From an uncultured Aquimarina sp. (GTDB lineage: Bacteria > Bacteroidota > Bacteroidia > Flavobacteriales > Flavobacteriaceae): 64,000 nucleotides of DNA. The notes under the pieces are model-generated. The model had not been told where the DNA came from. It saw only the letters and a program-made list of their open reading frames with translations, and made no database searches. This document shows, piece after piece, positions 17,929 through 26,455 of this stretch (the first letter of the stretch is position 1; each line of letters starts with the position of its first letter). The position numbers were made by a program, and so were the translations under genes. Location: contig NZ_CANLOZ010000003.1 in NCBI RefSeq assembly GCF_947492965.1, positions 1 to 64,000 on the forward strand, in the 5' to 3' direction.

Positions 17929-19254
17929 TTATTTACTCGACTCAGGTAAGTAGTCAAGATTAAGACGTTGGTTTTTATTTAAGTATTTTTTTGCAACGTT
18001 CTGAATGTCTTCTCTTGTAATAGATCTGTAAATGTCAATTTCTTTATTGATCAAACTAGTATCATTATATAGCATTTGGTATCTAGCTAATGAATTAGCG
18101 ATCCCTTCTATACTAGAATTGGAATTCACAAAGTTATTTTCAAATTGATTTTGAAGTTTCTTAAACTCTCTCTCAGAAATCAATTCGTTTTGTAATTTTT
18201 CGATTTCAGCATCCATTTCTGCTTGTAGTTTATCCAGACTTACATTTCCAAGAGGCAAGGCACCCATAATATAAGTTCCGTAGTCCTCTTGAGCATCTGT
18301 AAAAGCTAGTACCTGCAATGCCATTTTTTTGTCTTCTACCATATTCTTGTACATTCTAGAACTATTACCTCCAGTAAGAATTGTAGATATGTAGTTTAAA
18401 ACATAAGCATCTTTATCTGTCTGTTTTGGTGTTCTGTAAACCAGTACTTTTGCAGGAATCTGAATGTTGGCATCCTTCTCTGTTGCTTTGATCTCTGTAG
18501 TAATAGGATCTTCTTTGATTACGGTTCTGGTTATTTTATCACCTGTATTTTTTATAGGACCAAAATAATCAGCAATCATCTTCTTGGTGTCTTCAATCTG
18601 AATATCTCCTGCTACGACTAAAGTTGCATTATTTGGATTATAGAATTTTTTGTTGAAAGCAATAAATTCATCAAGTTTAGCAGCATCTAAATCTTCCATA
18701 CTTCCGATCACAGATTGTCCGTAAGGATGCTTTTTGAAGATGTATTTGTTAATTCCAGTTCTGTAGATAATCTTTCCATAAGGAGCGTTATCTATACGTT
18801 GTCTTTTCTCTTCTTTTACTACTTCGTTTTGAGTATCTACACCTATCTTATTAATCACTGGGTGTAACATACGTTCTGATTCCATCCATAATCCTAGCTC
18901 TAGATTGTTAGATGGCAAAGTCTCGTAGTAGTAAGTTCTATCTTGAGTGGTATTTGCATTATTTCTTCCTCCATTGGCAGAAACGATATCAAACCATTTT
19001 CCTCTTTCTATATTTTTAGTACCCTCAAATAATAGGTGTTCGAAAAAATGGGCAAACCCTGTTCTTCCTGTTTCTTCATCTTTAGCGCCTACGTGATACA
19101 TCACACCTACCGTTACAACAGGTGCTTTGTTTTCTTGATGTAGAATTACATGTAGACCATTATCCAGGTCATACTCTGTGTATTCTACTTCTTGCGCATT
19201 TCCTGATACTGCCATCAGGAATCCACAAGCAATTGTGTAAAGTTTAGTTTTCAT
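17929..19254 (-). CDS. M16-family zinc metallopeptidase, active subunit
   Basis: The 441-residue protein has a signal peptide (1-20, ending SGNAQ). It carries the inverted zinc motif HxxEH in GFAHFFEHLLFEGTKN (near residues 66-70) and a downstream Glu in NEVVKEEKRQ, giving the full M16 site. The length fits the M16B one-half type that works with a partner, and the partner is the next gene downstream. A role in periplasmic peptide degradation is expected from the family. The substrate is unknown. Confidence 0.92.
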   Translation of the reverse strand: MKTKLYTIACGFLMAVSGNAQEVEYTEYDLDNGLHVILHQENKAPVVTVGVMYHVGAKDEETGRTGFAHFFEHLLFEGTKNIERGKWFDIVSANGGRNNANTTQDRTYYYETLPSNNLELGLWMESERMLHPVINKIGVDTQNEVVKEEKRQRIDNAPYGKIIYRTGINKYIFKKHPYGQSVIGSMEDLDAAKLDEFIAFNKKFYNPNNATLVVAGDIQIEDTKKMIADYFGPIKNTGDKITRTVIKEDPITTEIKATEKDANIQIPAKVLVYRTPKQTDKDAYVLNYISTILTGGNSSRMYKNMVEDKKMALQVLAFTDAQEDYGTYIMGALPLGNVSLDKLQAEMDAEIEKLQNELISEREFKKLQNQFENNFVNSNSSIEGIANSLARYQMLYNDTSLINKEIDIYRSITREDIQNVAKKYLNKNQRLNLDYLPESSK

Positions 19255-19425
19255 TTATAACAATTTTGTTTATTGAATTTGTATGCAAAGATCGGATTTT
19301 GTTACAATTTAAACGAAAAAGAATTTTAACGTTGTAAATAGCTAGTTACTAATAAATTAACAGTTCTTTAAGGTTAAAAGCCGTTTATTATCTATAAATT
19401 ACTGTAAAAACTAAACAAGAAAATT

Positions 19426-19899
19426 ATGAAAAAGTCTACTATTCCTGTTAAATATGGTGTTTTGATTGCAATTGGATTGATTGCTTATTTTTTACTTTTA
19501 TCATTAGTTGGAGCACAAACCAACCCAGCTTTTAGTTTAGGTAATGGTTTTATTGTTGCTTATGGTCTCTACAGAGCAATGAGGGATTATAAGTTAGAAA
19601 AAGGAAGTCAATTTGAATATCAAAAAGGATTTATGGCAGGTTTATTTACTGGATTTAATGCTACTTTAATCTTTACTATTTTCTTTGCTATATACGTTAC
19701 CAATATCAATACAAGCTTTCTTCCAGAAATGCTGGCTAATTGGAGTTCACATTATCATGTAGGAGTTGGTATTGTGGTATTTGTAGCTGCCATAATGGGA
19801 TTTGCTACAACTTTTGTGCTTACCTTATCCTTTATGCAATTATTTAAAGAAAGTTGGAATATTAAGAAAAAGCATCATTCTCACCCTATAAAGGCGTAA
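19426..19899 (+). CDS. DUF4199 family membrane protein
   Basis: The 157-residue inner-membrane protein has about four hydrophobic segments (near residues 9-28, 38-48, 68-92 and 110-138), and a cytoplasmic YRAMRDYK..G...YQKGFMAGLFTG block typical of DUF4199. The family is common in Bacteroidota and has no assigned function. It ends in a His/Lys-rich tail. It stands alone between the M16 genes (opposite strand) and rplU. Confidence 0.85.
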   Translation: MKKSTIPVKYGVLIAIGLIAYFLLLSLVGAQTNPAFSLGNGFIVAYGLYRAMRDYKLEKGSQFEYQKGFMAGLFTGFNATLIFTIFFAIYVTNINTSFLPEMLANWSSHYHVGVGIVVFVAAIMGFATTFVLTLSFMQLFKESWNIKKKHHSHPIKA

Positions 19900-19903
19900 A
19901 ATA

Positions 19904-19934
19904 TTTGTCAGTTAATTAATTAGCAGTATATTTG
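19904..19934 (+). promoter_or_regulatory. Canonical Bacteroidota promoter for rplU-rpmA
   Basis: TTTG (19904-19907), then a 19-base spacer, then TATATTTG (19927-19934). This fits TTTG-N19-TAnnTTTG exactly and is the best promoter in the window. Transcription should start near 19940, about 55 bases before the rplU start. The -33 element overlaps sequence just past the DUF4199 stop. Confidence 0.8.
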
Positions 19935-19995
19935 CATCCGCTTATTTAATAGGCGGTTGTTCTTTAAATATAAAAAATTAATTAAACGTTACGCT

Positions 19996-20661
19996 ATGTA
20001 CGCAATTGTAGAGATAGCAGGGCAGCAATTTAAAGTTGCGAAAGACCAAAAAGTTTTTGTTCATCGTTTAGCAGGAGAAGAGGGAGATACAGTTTCTTTC
20101 GATAAAGTTCTTCTTACTGCAGATGGAGATAATGTTACTTTAGGCGCCCCGGCTATAGATGGAGCTCAAGTAGGAGCGAAAATCACAAGACACCTAAGAG
20201 GTGATAAAGTTATTGTTTTCAAGAAAAAGAGACGTAAAGGTTACCGTGTAAAAAATGGTCACCGTCAATCTCTTACTGAAATCGTAATTGAAAGTATTGT
20301 TGCTTCTGGAGCTAAGAAAGCTGCTCCTAAGAAAGAAACTAAGAAGGCTGAGCCAAAAGTAAAAGCTGAGAAAAAAGTAGAAGCACCAAAGAAAGCTGCT
20401 CCTAAAAAGGAAGCGAAAGCAGATGATCTTAAAAAGATTGAAGGTATTGGACCAAAAATCGCATCTACATTAGTAGAAGCAGGAATCGCCACTTTTGCTG
20501 ATTTAGCAAAGACTGATGCTGCTAAGATTTCAGAAATCATCGCTGAAGTACGTGGTAACCACGTAACAGACACTTGGCCTGCACAAGCAAAATTAGCTGC
20601 TGAAGGGAAGTGGGACGAATTAAAGAAATGGCAAGACGAATTGGATGGTGGTAAAGCTTAA
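19996..20661 (+). CDS. rplU: 50S ribosomal protein L21 with C-terminal helix-hairpin-helix extension
   Basis: The product is 221 residues, against about 100 for ordinary L21. The start is ATG 19996 ([14 protein letters not shown]); the upstream in-frame ATG at 19957 would add residues never seen in L21 and lies too close to the promoter. Residues 1-103 are a normal L21. Residues ~104-145 are a Lys/Ala/Pro/Glu-rich linker with repeated AAPKKE units. Residues ~146-221 form a compact domain starting [17 protein letters not shown], a helix-hairpin-helix typical of nucleic-acid binders. Such extended L21 occurs in Flavobacteriia; the role of the tail is unknown. rpmA follows after 45 bases. Confidence 0.95.
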   Translation: MYAIVEIAGQQFKVAKDQKVFVHRLAGEEGDTVSFDKVLLTADGDNVTLGAPAIDGAQVGAKITRHLRGDKVIVFKKKRRKGYRVKNGHRQSLTEIVIESIVASGAKKAAPKKETKKAEPKVKAEKKVEAPKKAAPKKEAKADDLKKIEGIGPKIASTLVEAGIATFADLAKTDAAKISEIIAEVRGNHVTDTWPAQAKLAAEGKWDELKKWQDELDGGKA

Positions 20662-20706
20662 TTGCTTCATTCAATTTTAAGTTTAACATAATAAAACCTA
20701 GAAATT

Positions 20707-20967
20707 ATGGCTCATAAAAAAGGAGTTGGTAGTTCGAAGAATGGTAGAGAATCAGAATCGAAACGATTAGGTGTTAAGATTTTTGGTGGACAAGCTGCCG
20801 TAGCTGGAAACATCATTGTAAGACAAAGAGGTACAGCACATAAGCCAGGTGAAAACGTTTACGCTGGTAAAGATCATACACTTCATGCTAAAGTAGATGG
20901 TGTAGTAAAATTCACTAAGAAAAAAGATAATAAATCTTATGTTTCTATAGTTCCTTTTGAAGCATAA
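20707..20967 (+). CDS. rpmA: 50S ribosomal protein L27
   Basis: The 86-residue protein starts [24 protein letters not shown], the standard L27 N-terminus that reaches toward the peptidyl-transferase centre. The RQRGT..KPGENV core follows. No N-terminal extension needing cleavage is present. It is co-transcribed with rplU and followed by a strong terminator. Confidence 0.98.
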   Translation: MAHKKGVGSSKNGRESESKRLGVKIFGGQAAVAGNIIVRQRGTAHKPGENVYAGKDHTLHAKVDGVVKFTKKKDNKSYVSIVPFEA

Positions 20968-20993
20968 GAATATTTTCCTTTGTAATAAAGACG

Positions 20994-21025
20994 AAGCCCT
21001 TTTCAAATAAACTTGAAAAGGGCTT
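20994..21025 (+). terminator. Terminator of rplU-rpmA
   Basis: A perfect 13-base stem, AAGCCCTTTTCAA (20994-21006) with TTGAAAAGGGCTT (21013-21025), has a six-base loop and ends in a T-run. Confidence 0.9.
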
Positions 21026-21061
21026 TTTATTTGAATTAAACTTCTTTTAAACCTAAATTTT

Positions 21062-21400
21062 ATGAAATTACTACTAAACCGAATTGTGCTTTGCTTTGTT
21101 TTTCTTTTGATCGTAAGCACTGTAGCCTCGCAGGAAATACCAAAATATGATTATTTAGAAATCATAGTTGTCCAAAAAGCTAATAATAGTGGAAGTATTA
21201 AAAGAATAAAGGTGGAAGAACAGGAGTCTTTAAAAGGTAAAGCGATTTCGATTAAAGAAGTTGAAGATCTAGATGGGACTTCAGATTTGTTGAATTATAT
21301 GAATGCAGCCAATTGGGAGTTCGTAGACCGTCAATCTGTAGTTTCTGAAGAAAATGATCCGGTATGGATGAGTTATATTTTCCGGAAACGGAAATATTAA
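21062..21400 (+). CDS. Small exported protein of unknown function (DUF4177-like pattern)
   Basis: The 112-residue product has a signal peptide (1-22, ending VASQE). The mature part has a beta strand (YDYLEIIVVQKA), a middle charged section, then DLLNYMNAANWEFVDRQSV and SYIFRKRKY at the end. The order strand, helix with trailing WEFV, final strand with an aromatic-basic end resembles the DUF4177 fold; this is an inference from pattern only. It is monocistronic, between two hairpin terminators. Confidence 0.7.
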   Translation: MKLLLNRIVLCFVFLLIVSTVASQEIPKYDYLEIIVVQKANNSGSIKRIKVEEQESLKGKAISIKEVEDLDGTSDLLNYMNAANWEFVDRQSVVSEENDPVWMSYIFRKRKY

Positions 21401-21461
21401 CTTAAATATGGTATACTAGTATTGTAGATTAGGTTTGCAAATTTTTATAGCTTAAACCAAT

Positions 21462-21497
21462 AAAAAAACTCCTTGTTTAATAAACAAGGAGTTTTTT
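21462..21497. terminator. Bidirectional terminator between the small exported gene and ahcY
   Basis: AAAAAACTCCTTGTTT pairs with AAACAAGGAGTTTTTT around an AT-rich loop. It is A-rich on the left and T-rich on the right, so it can serve both the plus-strand gene and ahcY. Confidence 0.85.
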
Positions 21498-21529
21498 GTA
21501 AAAATATACGTTTTAAGATATTATCCTAA

Positions 21530-22846
21530 TTAATATCTATAGTGTTCTGGTTTAAATGGTCCTTCTACCGTAACACCAATATAATCAGCTTGATCTTTTC
21601 GTAATTCTGTTAATTCTACTCCGATTTTAGCTAAATGAAGTTTAGCTACCTTTTCATCTAAGTGCTTTGGTAGCATATATACTTCGTTTTTATAGTTTTC
21701 GCTATGTTTCCAAAGCTCTATTTGTGCTAAAGTTTGATTGGTAAAAGAATTACTCATTACAAAACTTGGGTGACCTGTTGCACATCCTAAATTCACCAAA
21801 CGACCTTCTGCAAGAATGATCACATCATTACCATTGATATTATATTTATCTACTTGTGGTTTGATGGTGTCTTTTGTATTTCCGTAGTTTTTATTTAACC
21901 ACGCCATATCGATTTCGTTATCGAAATGTCCAATATTACAAACAATTGCTTTGTCTTTAAGGGCTTCGAAATGATGTCCTTGTACAATGTCTTTGTTACC
22001 TGTAGTAGTAATTACAATATCCGCATTTCCGATTACAGTTTCTAGTTTTTTAACTTCGAAACCGTCCATTGCAGCTTGTAAAGCACAGATCGGATCTATT
22101 TCGGTAACCGTAACAATAGAACCAGCACCTCTAAATGATGCAGCTGTTCCTTTACCAACATCTCCGTATCCACAAACAATTACACGTTTACCAGCTAACA
22201 TTACATCTGTTGCTCTTCTTATGGCATCCACCGCACTCTCTTTACAACCGTATTTGTTGTCAAATTTAGATTTAGTAACAGAATCATTTACGTTAATTGC
22301 TGGCATAGGCAACGTACCGTTTTTCATTCTTTCGTATAAACGGTGAACCCCAGTAGTGGTTTCTTCAGAAAGTCCTTTAATACCATCCACTAGTTCTGGA
22401 TATTTATCCAATACCATGTTTGTTAAATCTCCACCATCATCTAGAATCATATTTAATGGCTTACGATCTTCTCCAAAAAACAGTGTTTGCTCTATACACC
22501 AATCAAATTCTTCTTCATTCATTCCTTTCCATGCATATACTGGTATTCCAGCATCTGCAATTGCTGCTGCTGCCTGATCTTGAGTAGAAAAAATATTACA
22601 TGAACTCCAAGTAACCTCTGCTCCAAGAGCTTGTAATGTTTCGATTAGTACTGCAGTTTGGATAGTCATATGTAGACAACCTGCAATACGAGCTCCTTTA
22701 AGAGGTTGCTCGTCTTTATATTCTTCTCTTAAGGACATAAGACCTGGCATTTCTGCTTCTGCTAGTTCAATTTCTTTTCTCCCCCAAGCAGCTAATGAAA
22801 TGTCTTTAACTTTGTAAGGAACATAAGGTACTGTTTTGGTACTCAT
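21530..22846 (-). CDS. ahcY: Adenosylhomocysteinase
   Basis: The 438-residue NAD-dependent enzyme hydrolyses S-adenosylhomocysteine to adenosine and homocysteine, which keeps methylation running. The start at ATG 22846 gives [19 protein letters not shown]; the frame back to 22897 adds an unlikely 17 residues. The sequence shows [16 protein letters not shown] near the substrate site, the NAD-binding [11 protein letters not shown], and the C-terminal KPEHYRY that completes the neighbouring subunit's cofactor site. The promoter TACCTTTG lies about 110 bases upstream, in the shared divergent region. Confidence 0.97.
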   Translation of the reverse strand: MSTKTVPYVPYKVKDISLAAWGRKEIELAEAEMPGLMSLREEYKDEQPLKGARIAGCLHMTIQTAVLIETLQALGAEVTWSSCNIFSTQDQAAAAIADAGIPVYAWKGMNEEEFDWCIEQTLFFGEDRKPLNMILDDGGDLTNMVLDKYPELVDGIKGLSEETTTGVHRLYERMKNGTLPMPAINVNDSVTKSKFDNKYGCKESAVDAIRRATDVMLAGKRVIVCGYGDVGKGTAASFRGAGSIVTVTEIDPICALQAAMDGFEVKKLETVIGNADIVITTTGNKDIVQGHHFEALKDKAIVCNIGHFDNEIDMAWLNKNYGNTKDTIKPQVDKYNINGNDVIILAEGRLVNLGCATGHPSFVMSNSFTNQTLAQIELWKHSENYKNEVYMLPKHLDEKVAKLHLAKIGVELTELRKDQADYIGVTVEGPFKPEHYRY

Positions 22847-22953
22847 AGTATCTGTTTTATAGTTATCAAGTGCAATAATTTTAGTATTTCGCACCAAATT
22901 ATTCTAAATTCGTTTCCCGAAAATTAAGGTCTTCACTCCTAATTTTCAGTTTG

Positions 22954-22961
22954 CAAAGGTA
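22954..22961 (-). promoter_or_regulatory. -7 element for ahcY
   Basis: On the minus strand the sequence reads TACCTTTG, an exact TAnnTTTG match. No clear -33 TTTG was found. Its position also argues that the plus-strand phosphopantetheinyl transferase begins at 22984 and not at the TTG at 22951. Confidence 0.5.
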
Positions 22962-22983
22962 CATAATAACTTTAAGAATTCGC

Positions 22984-23613
22984 ATGCCTCTTTACAAAAC
23001 TATAACAGTAGATGAAACCACTAATATATTGATTTGGAAGATAGAAGAGTCTTTTGAAGATCTGTCTGATGGAATTGAACTTACGGATCATTGTCAAAAT
23101 AGAGTTGACAATATGAAATCTGATCTGCATAGAAGGGGATTTATGAGTGTTCGTCATTTATTAGCCATTTTTGGATATACAGATCATGATTTATATTATG
23201 ACGATTTTGGGAAACCACATTTAAAAGATGGGAAACAAATTTCTATTACACATTCCTATGAATTTGCTGGTGTTATAATTAGTGATAAATTAGTGGGAAT
23301 TGATATCGAAAAGCAACGAGATAAGATTGTTAGGATTGCTCATAAATTTGTGGAATCAGAACAGGAATTTGTCGAGCAATTTCAAGAAGAAAAGGTTAGG
23401 GTTTTGACGGTTATTTGGGGGGCCAAAGAGTCTTTGTACAAATTATATGGAACGGCAGGTCTTAGTTTTGAGCAAAATATTCATGTAACACCATTTAACC
23501 TCGGAATGCCTTTTACAACGGCAAGTTTACATTATAAAAACAAAATTAGCTATTATGATATTACTTTTTTAGAGTTTGAAGGCTTTACCTGTGTATATGC
23601 TTTACCAATATAA
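22984..23613 (+). CDS. 4'-phosphopantetheinyl transferase superfamily protein
   Basis: The 209-residue enzyme transfers the phosphopantetheine arm from CoA to carrier proteins. It has the magnesium and CoA motifs GIDIE (near residue 105) and WGAKESLYKLYG (near residue 150), plus the upstream GKPHLKDGKQISITHS block. The length matches the Sfp/HetI class. The ATG at 22984 (MPLYKTIT) was chosen because the TTG at 22951 lies inside the ahcY promoter. It is divergent from ahcY, an arrangement common in flavobacteria. The carrier-protein target is unknown. Confidence 0.9.
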   Translation: MPLYKTITVDETTNILIWKIEESFEDLSDGIELTDHCQNRVDNMKSDLHRRGFMSVRHLLAIFGYTDHDLYYDDFGKPHLKDGKQISITHSYEFAGVIISDKLVGIDIEKQRDKIVRIAHKFVESEQEFVEQFQEEKVRVLTVIWGAKESLYKLYGTAGLSFEQNIHVTPFNLGMPFTTASLHYKNKISYYDITFLEFEGFTCVYALPI

Positions 23614-23780
23614 ATCATTTTTTAAAATAGAAATAACTAGGTTTTACACGTTTTTATTTTATATTGATAAACCGAATAATAACTATAAAATAGACTTTCG
23701 AAGCGGAAACTAACTGTTAAAATTGAAAACAAGATTGAATACTGTGTTTTTGTTTCTGACTAATAAAAGAATTTACAAAA

Positions 23781-25346
23781 GTGAATATTACAGATAAAGA
23801 TATTAAGCTGATAACCTCAAAAGGATTAACTGTAGAACGGGTATTATCCCAGATAGAAACCTTTAAAAATGAAATTCCCTTTGTTGCATTAAGGAGTGCG
23901 GCAAGTTTAGAGAATGGTATTTTGAAGTTTTCAGACCATTATCAAACCGAATTAACTAAGTTATATGAATCTAAGTCCGCAGATTTAGATACGATTAAGT
24001 TTGTTCCTGCATCTGGTGCAGCAACTAGAATGTTCAAAGACCTATTTAAGTTTTTGGATAATTACGAATACAAAAAAGAGAGTTTAAATTCTTATACAAA
24101 TCATGAAAAAGCAACTGCTATACGTTTATTCCTGATTGGTTTAGAAAAGTTTCCTTTTTATGAAACTGTAATGCAAGATGTGAAGAATTCGTATCCTAAT
24201 TTTGAGTCTCTTTCTGAAGGACGTCAGTTATATATATTTATTGAGATGATGTTAAAAGAAAAAGGTTTGAATTTTGGTTCATATCCAAAAGGTTTATTAC
24301 CATTTCATAAATATCCAAATAGTATAGCTACTTCTTTCGAGGAACATTTATACGAAGCTGCAGGGTATAATAAAAGCGTTAATGGAGATTCTAAACTGCA
24401 TTTTACTATTTCAAAAGATCACTTGGATGCATTTAAAGATGAGTTTGAGAGAATTAAGAAAAAGGTAGAGGAGAAAACAGATACTAACTTTATCATTACT
24501 TATTCTTTTCAGAAATCAGAAACAGATACTATTGCAGTAGATGAAAATAACGAACCTTTCAGAACGGAAAAAGGTTCCTTGTTTTTTAGGCCTGGAGGGC
24601 ACGGAGCATTGATCGAAAATTTAAACGAACTGGATTCTGATATTATCTACATAAAGAATATTGATAATGTGGTCGTTCGAAAATATCAGGATGAGGTTTC
24701 TGGATATAAAAAGATACTGGCCGGTAAGTTGATAGAAATTCAGGAAGAAGCTTTTAGAATATTACATGCTATTGACAAAAAACCCCCAACTGAAGCAGAG
24801 CTAACTGACATAAAGAAGTTCTTGGTAGAGCAACTTAATGTTCGTTTGCCTTTAGACTTTGACAAATTTTCTGAGAAGTATAAAATCGAATTTTTACAGG
24901 AATCTTTAAATAGACCGATCCGAGTTTGTGGGATGGTAATTAATGAGGGAGAACCTGGAGGAGGACCTTTTTGGGTTAAGAAGGATAATGGAAGGCTAGT
25001 GTTACAGATTATAGAAACTCCTCAGATTAATACACAGGATCATAGACAACGTGAAATATTGGAAAGCGCTACTCATTTTAATCCAGTAGATCTGGTTTGT
25101 GGAGTTAGAGACTATAAAGGAAATAAATTTGACTTAACGCAATATATTGATCCAAATGCTGGATTCATAACTACTAAATCATTAAATGGAAAAGTTTTGA
25201 AAGCGCTAGAACTTCCAGGATTGTGGAATGGTGCCATGGCAAATTGGATTAGTGTTTTTGTGGAGGTTCCTCTTACTACTTTTAATCCTGTAAAAACTGT
25301 AAATGATTTGCTTAAATCTGCTCATCAAGTAAAACTTTTTTCGTGA
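23781..25346 (+). CDS. DUF4301 family protein
   Basis: The 521-residue cytoplasmic protein has a GTG start. Recognisable blocks are FVPASGAATRMFKDL near residue 75, FRTEKGSLFFRPGGHGALIENLN near 265, and VCGMVINEGEPGGGPFWV near 385. The GAATRMFK and PGGHGA segments recall sugar-nucleotide pyrophosphorylase-like nucleotide sites, so a nucleotidyltransferase role is possible but unproven. Its TGA stop overlaps the GTG start of arfB by four bases (GTGA), so the two are translationally coupled. Confidence 0.85.
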   Translation: MNITDKDIKLITSKGLTVERVLSQIETFKNEIPFVALRSAASLENGILKFSDHYQTELTKLYESKSADLDTIKFVPASGAATRMFKDLFKFLDNYEYKKESLNSYTNHEKATAIRLFLIGLEKFPFYETVMQDVKNSYPNFESLSEGRQLYIFIEMMLKEKGLNFGSYPKGLLPFHKYPNSIATSFEEHLYEAAGYNKSVNGDSKLHFTISKDHLDAFKDEFERIKKKVEEKTDTNFIITYSFQKSETDTIAVDENNEPFRTEKGSLFFRPGGHGALIENLNELDSDIIYIKNIDNVVVRKYQDEVSGYKKILAGKLIEIQEEAFRILHAIDKKPPTEAELTDIKKFLVEQLNVRLPLDFDKFSEKYKIEFLQESLNRPIRVCGMVINEGEPGGGPFWVKKDNGRLVLQIIETPQINTQDHRQREILESATHFNPVDLVCGVRDYKGNKFDLTQYIDPNAGFITTKSLNGKVLKALELPGLWNGAMANWISVFVEVPLTTFNPVKTVNDLLKSAHQVKLFS

Positions 25347-25744
25347 ATACTTCTATTCTTCTCAGCGAATTGAAATTTAAATCTGTACGAAGTTCTGGAG
25401 CTGGTGGTCAACATGTAAATAAGGTGTCCACCAAAGTAGAGCTTAGTTTTCATATACAAGATTCAAAAGGGATTACAGAAGAAGAAAAAGTAAAGATTTT
25501 TAATAAGCTTGCTTCTAGAATAACAAAATCTGGTCATTTGATCTTACAATGTGGTGATACAAGAAGTCAGCACAGAAATAAGGAACTTGTGATTACTAGA
25601 TTTTTAGATGTTCTAAAAGCGAGCTTACAGGTGAAAAAGTCCAGAAAACCATCAAAGCCTACAAAAGTATCTGTCAAAAAAAGGTTAGAGAATAAAAAAC
25701 AACACTCCTTAAAAAAATCAAATCGTAAGAAACCACTTTTTTGA
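25343..25744 (+). CDS. arfB: Alternative ribosome-rescue factor ArfB (peptidyl-tRNA hydrolase)
   Basis: The 133-residue release-factor-like protein carries the catalytic GGQ at residues 21-23 (SSGAGGQHVNK). Its strongly basic C-terminal tail (about 95-133, many Lys/Arg) enters the empty mRNA channel of stalled ribosomes. It lacks codon-recognition domains, which separates it from RF1/RF2. GTG start, overlapping the DUF4301 stop. It is cytoplasmic and acts on non-stop ribosomes. Confidence 0.93.
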   Translation: MNTSILLSELKFKSVRSSGAGGQHVNKVSTKVELSFHIQDSKGITEEEKVKIFNKLASRITKSGHLILQCGDTRSQHRNKELVITRFLDVLKASLQVKKSRKPSKPTKVSVKKRLENKKQHSLKKSNRKKPLF

Positions 25745-25837
25745 TTTGCCGCATTTATCAAAAAGTGTGTAAAATTTCTACACTTTTATGTGGATTTTAC
25801 GAGTTTCCACAGTTTTTTGATTTTTCATTTAATTTGT

Positions 25838-25870
25838 AAAAAACTGTTTTACAGTATTTTACAGTTTTTT
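25838..25870 (+). terminator. AT-rich inverted repeat after arfB
   Basis: AAAAAACTGT (25838-25847) and ACAGTTTTTT (25861-25870) are exact inverted complements around a 13-base loop that itself holds another ACAGT copy. It may be a weak terminator for arfB or a regulator site for the next gene; low GC makes it uncertain. Confidence 0.35.
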
Positions 25871-25943
25871 CTGTATTACTTATTTTTTGGAACAATTATT
25901 CCTTTCTATATAATCGTAAAACGAGTTTTTACATATTAACAAA

Positions 25944-26273
25944 ATGAAAAATTTACAAATGATCATCGCGATAGTAGTAAGTATTATTTCAGCACAAGGA
26001 GTGATAGCACAGGATGAGTTAGCTGAAAATGATGGATGGGAGTTTATGGATTACGAATATGAGCTGCAAGAATATACTGAAATCGAAATTGTAGAATTAC
26101 CTATGATGGTTCAGGATGCAGCTGCTAAAGATTTTGAAAACTTACGTATTTATAGAGCTTATATATCAAAGGATAATACCTATAAAATTGTCCTTAAAGG
26201 TAAAGATAACTATACTAAAGTTGTATTTGCAAGCGCTAATGGCGAATGGATTAAGCCAGACGACAAATCTTAA
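25944..26273 (+). CDS. Small exported protein with PepSY-like pattern
   Basis: The 109-residue product has a signal peptide (1-22, ending VIAQD). The mature part has an acidic segment (YEYELQEYTEIEIVELP), then VQDAAAKDFENLRIYRAYISKDNTYKIVLKG and KVVFASANGEWIK. The order helix (VxDAAAKDF), two strands (Y-K-I-V-L), then a strand with NGEW is the pattern of the periplasmic BLIP/PepSY-like small proteins of Bacteroidota. The assignment is by pattern; function is unknown. It is followed by a good terminator. Confidence 0.7.
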   Translation: MKNLQMIIAIVVSIISAQGVIAQDELAENDGWEFMDYEYELQEYTEIEIVELPMMVQDAAAKDFENLRIYRAYISKDNTYKIVLKGKDNYTKVVFASANGEWIKPDDKS

Positions 26274-26335
26274 ATCTAGGGGTAGAAAAGGATATCGTTT
26301 TGCAACCAAAAGACGATATAAAGTTGTTTAGTGCT

Positions 26336-26367
26336 AAAAAGAGACCCAATCCCAAGGGTCTCTTTTT
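26336..26367 (+). terminator. Terminator after the PepSY-like gene
   Basis: AAAAAGAGACCC (26336-26347) pairs with GGGTCTCTTTTT (26356-26367) over an eight-base loop, followed by Ts. Confidence 0.88.
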
Positions 26368-26455
26368 TATTTTTTACGTTTCTTTGAAGAAGAGAATTAT
26401 TAAATGTTTTTAATATTTAATTTTATATAATACATTTAGAATTAAATGATATCAT

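Noticed and set aside
19957..19995. Upstream start of L21 at 19957
   Set aside because: L21 proteins begin MYAIVEIAG, which starts at 19996; the upstream segment is the mRNA leader after the TATATTTG promoter.
20265..20573. 102-residue minus-strand frame inside rplU
   Set aside because: It is the antisense of the low-complexity Lys/Ala linker and hairpin domain, a common artefact of Ala/Lys-rich sequence.
22847..22983. Longer starts for ahcY (22897) and the phosphopantetheinyl transferase (22951)
   Set aside because: Both would use the shared promoter region as coding sequence; the ATG starts match the family N-termini.
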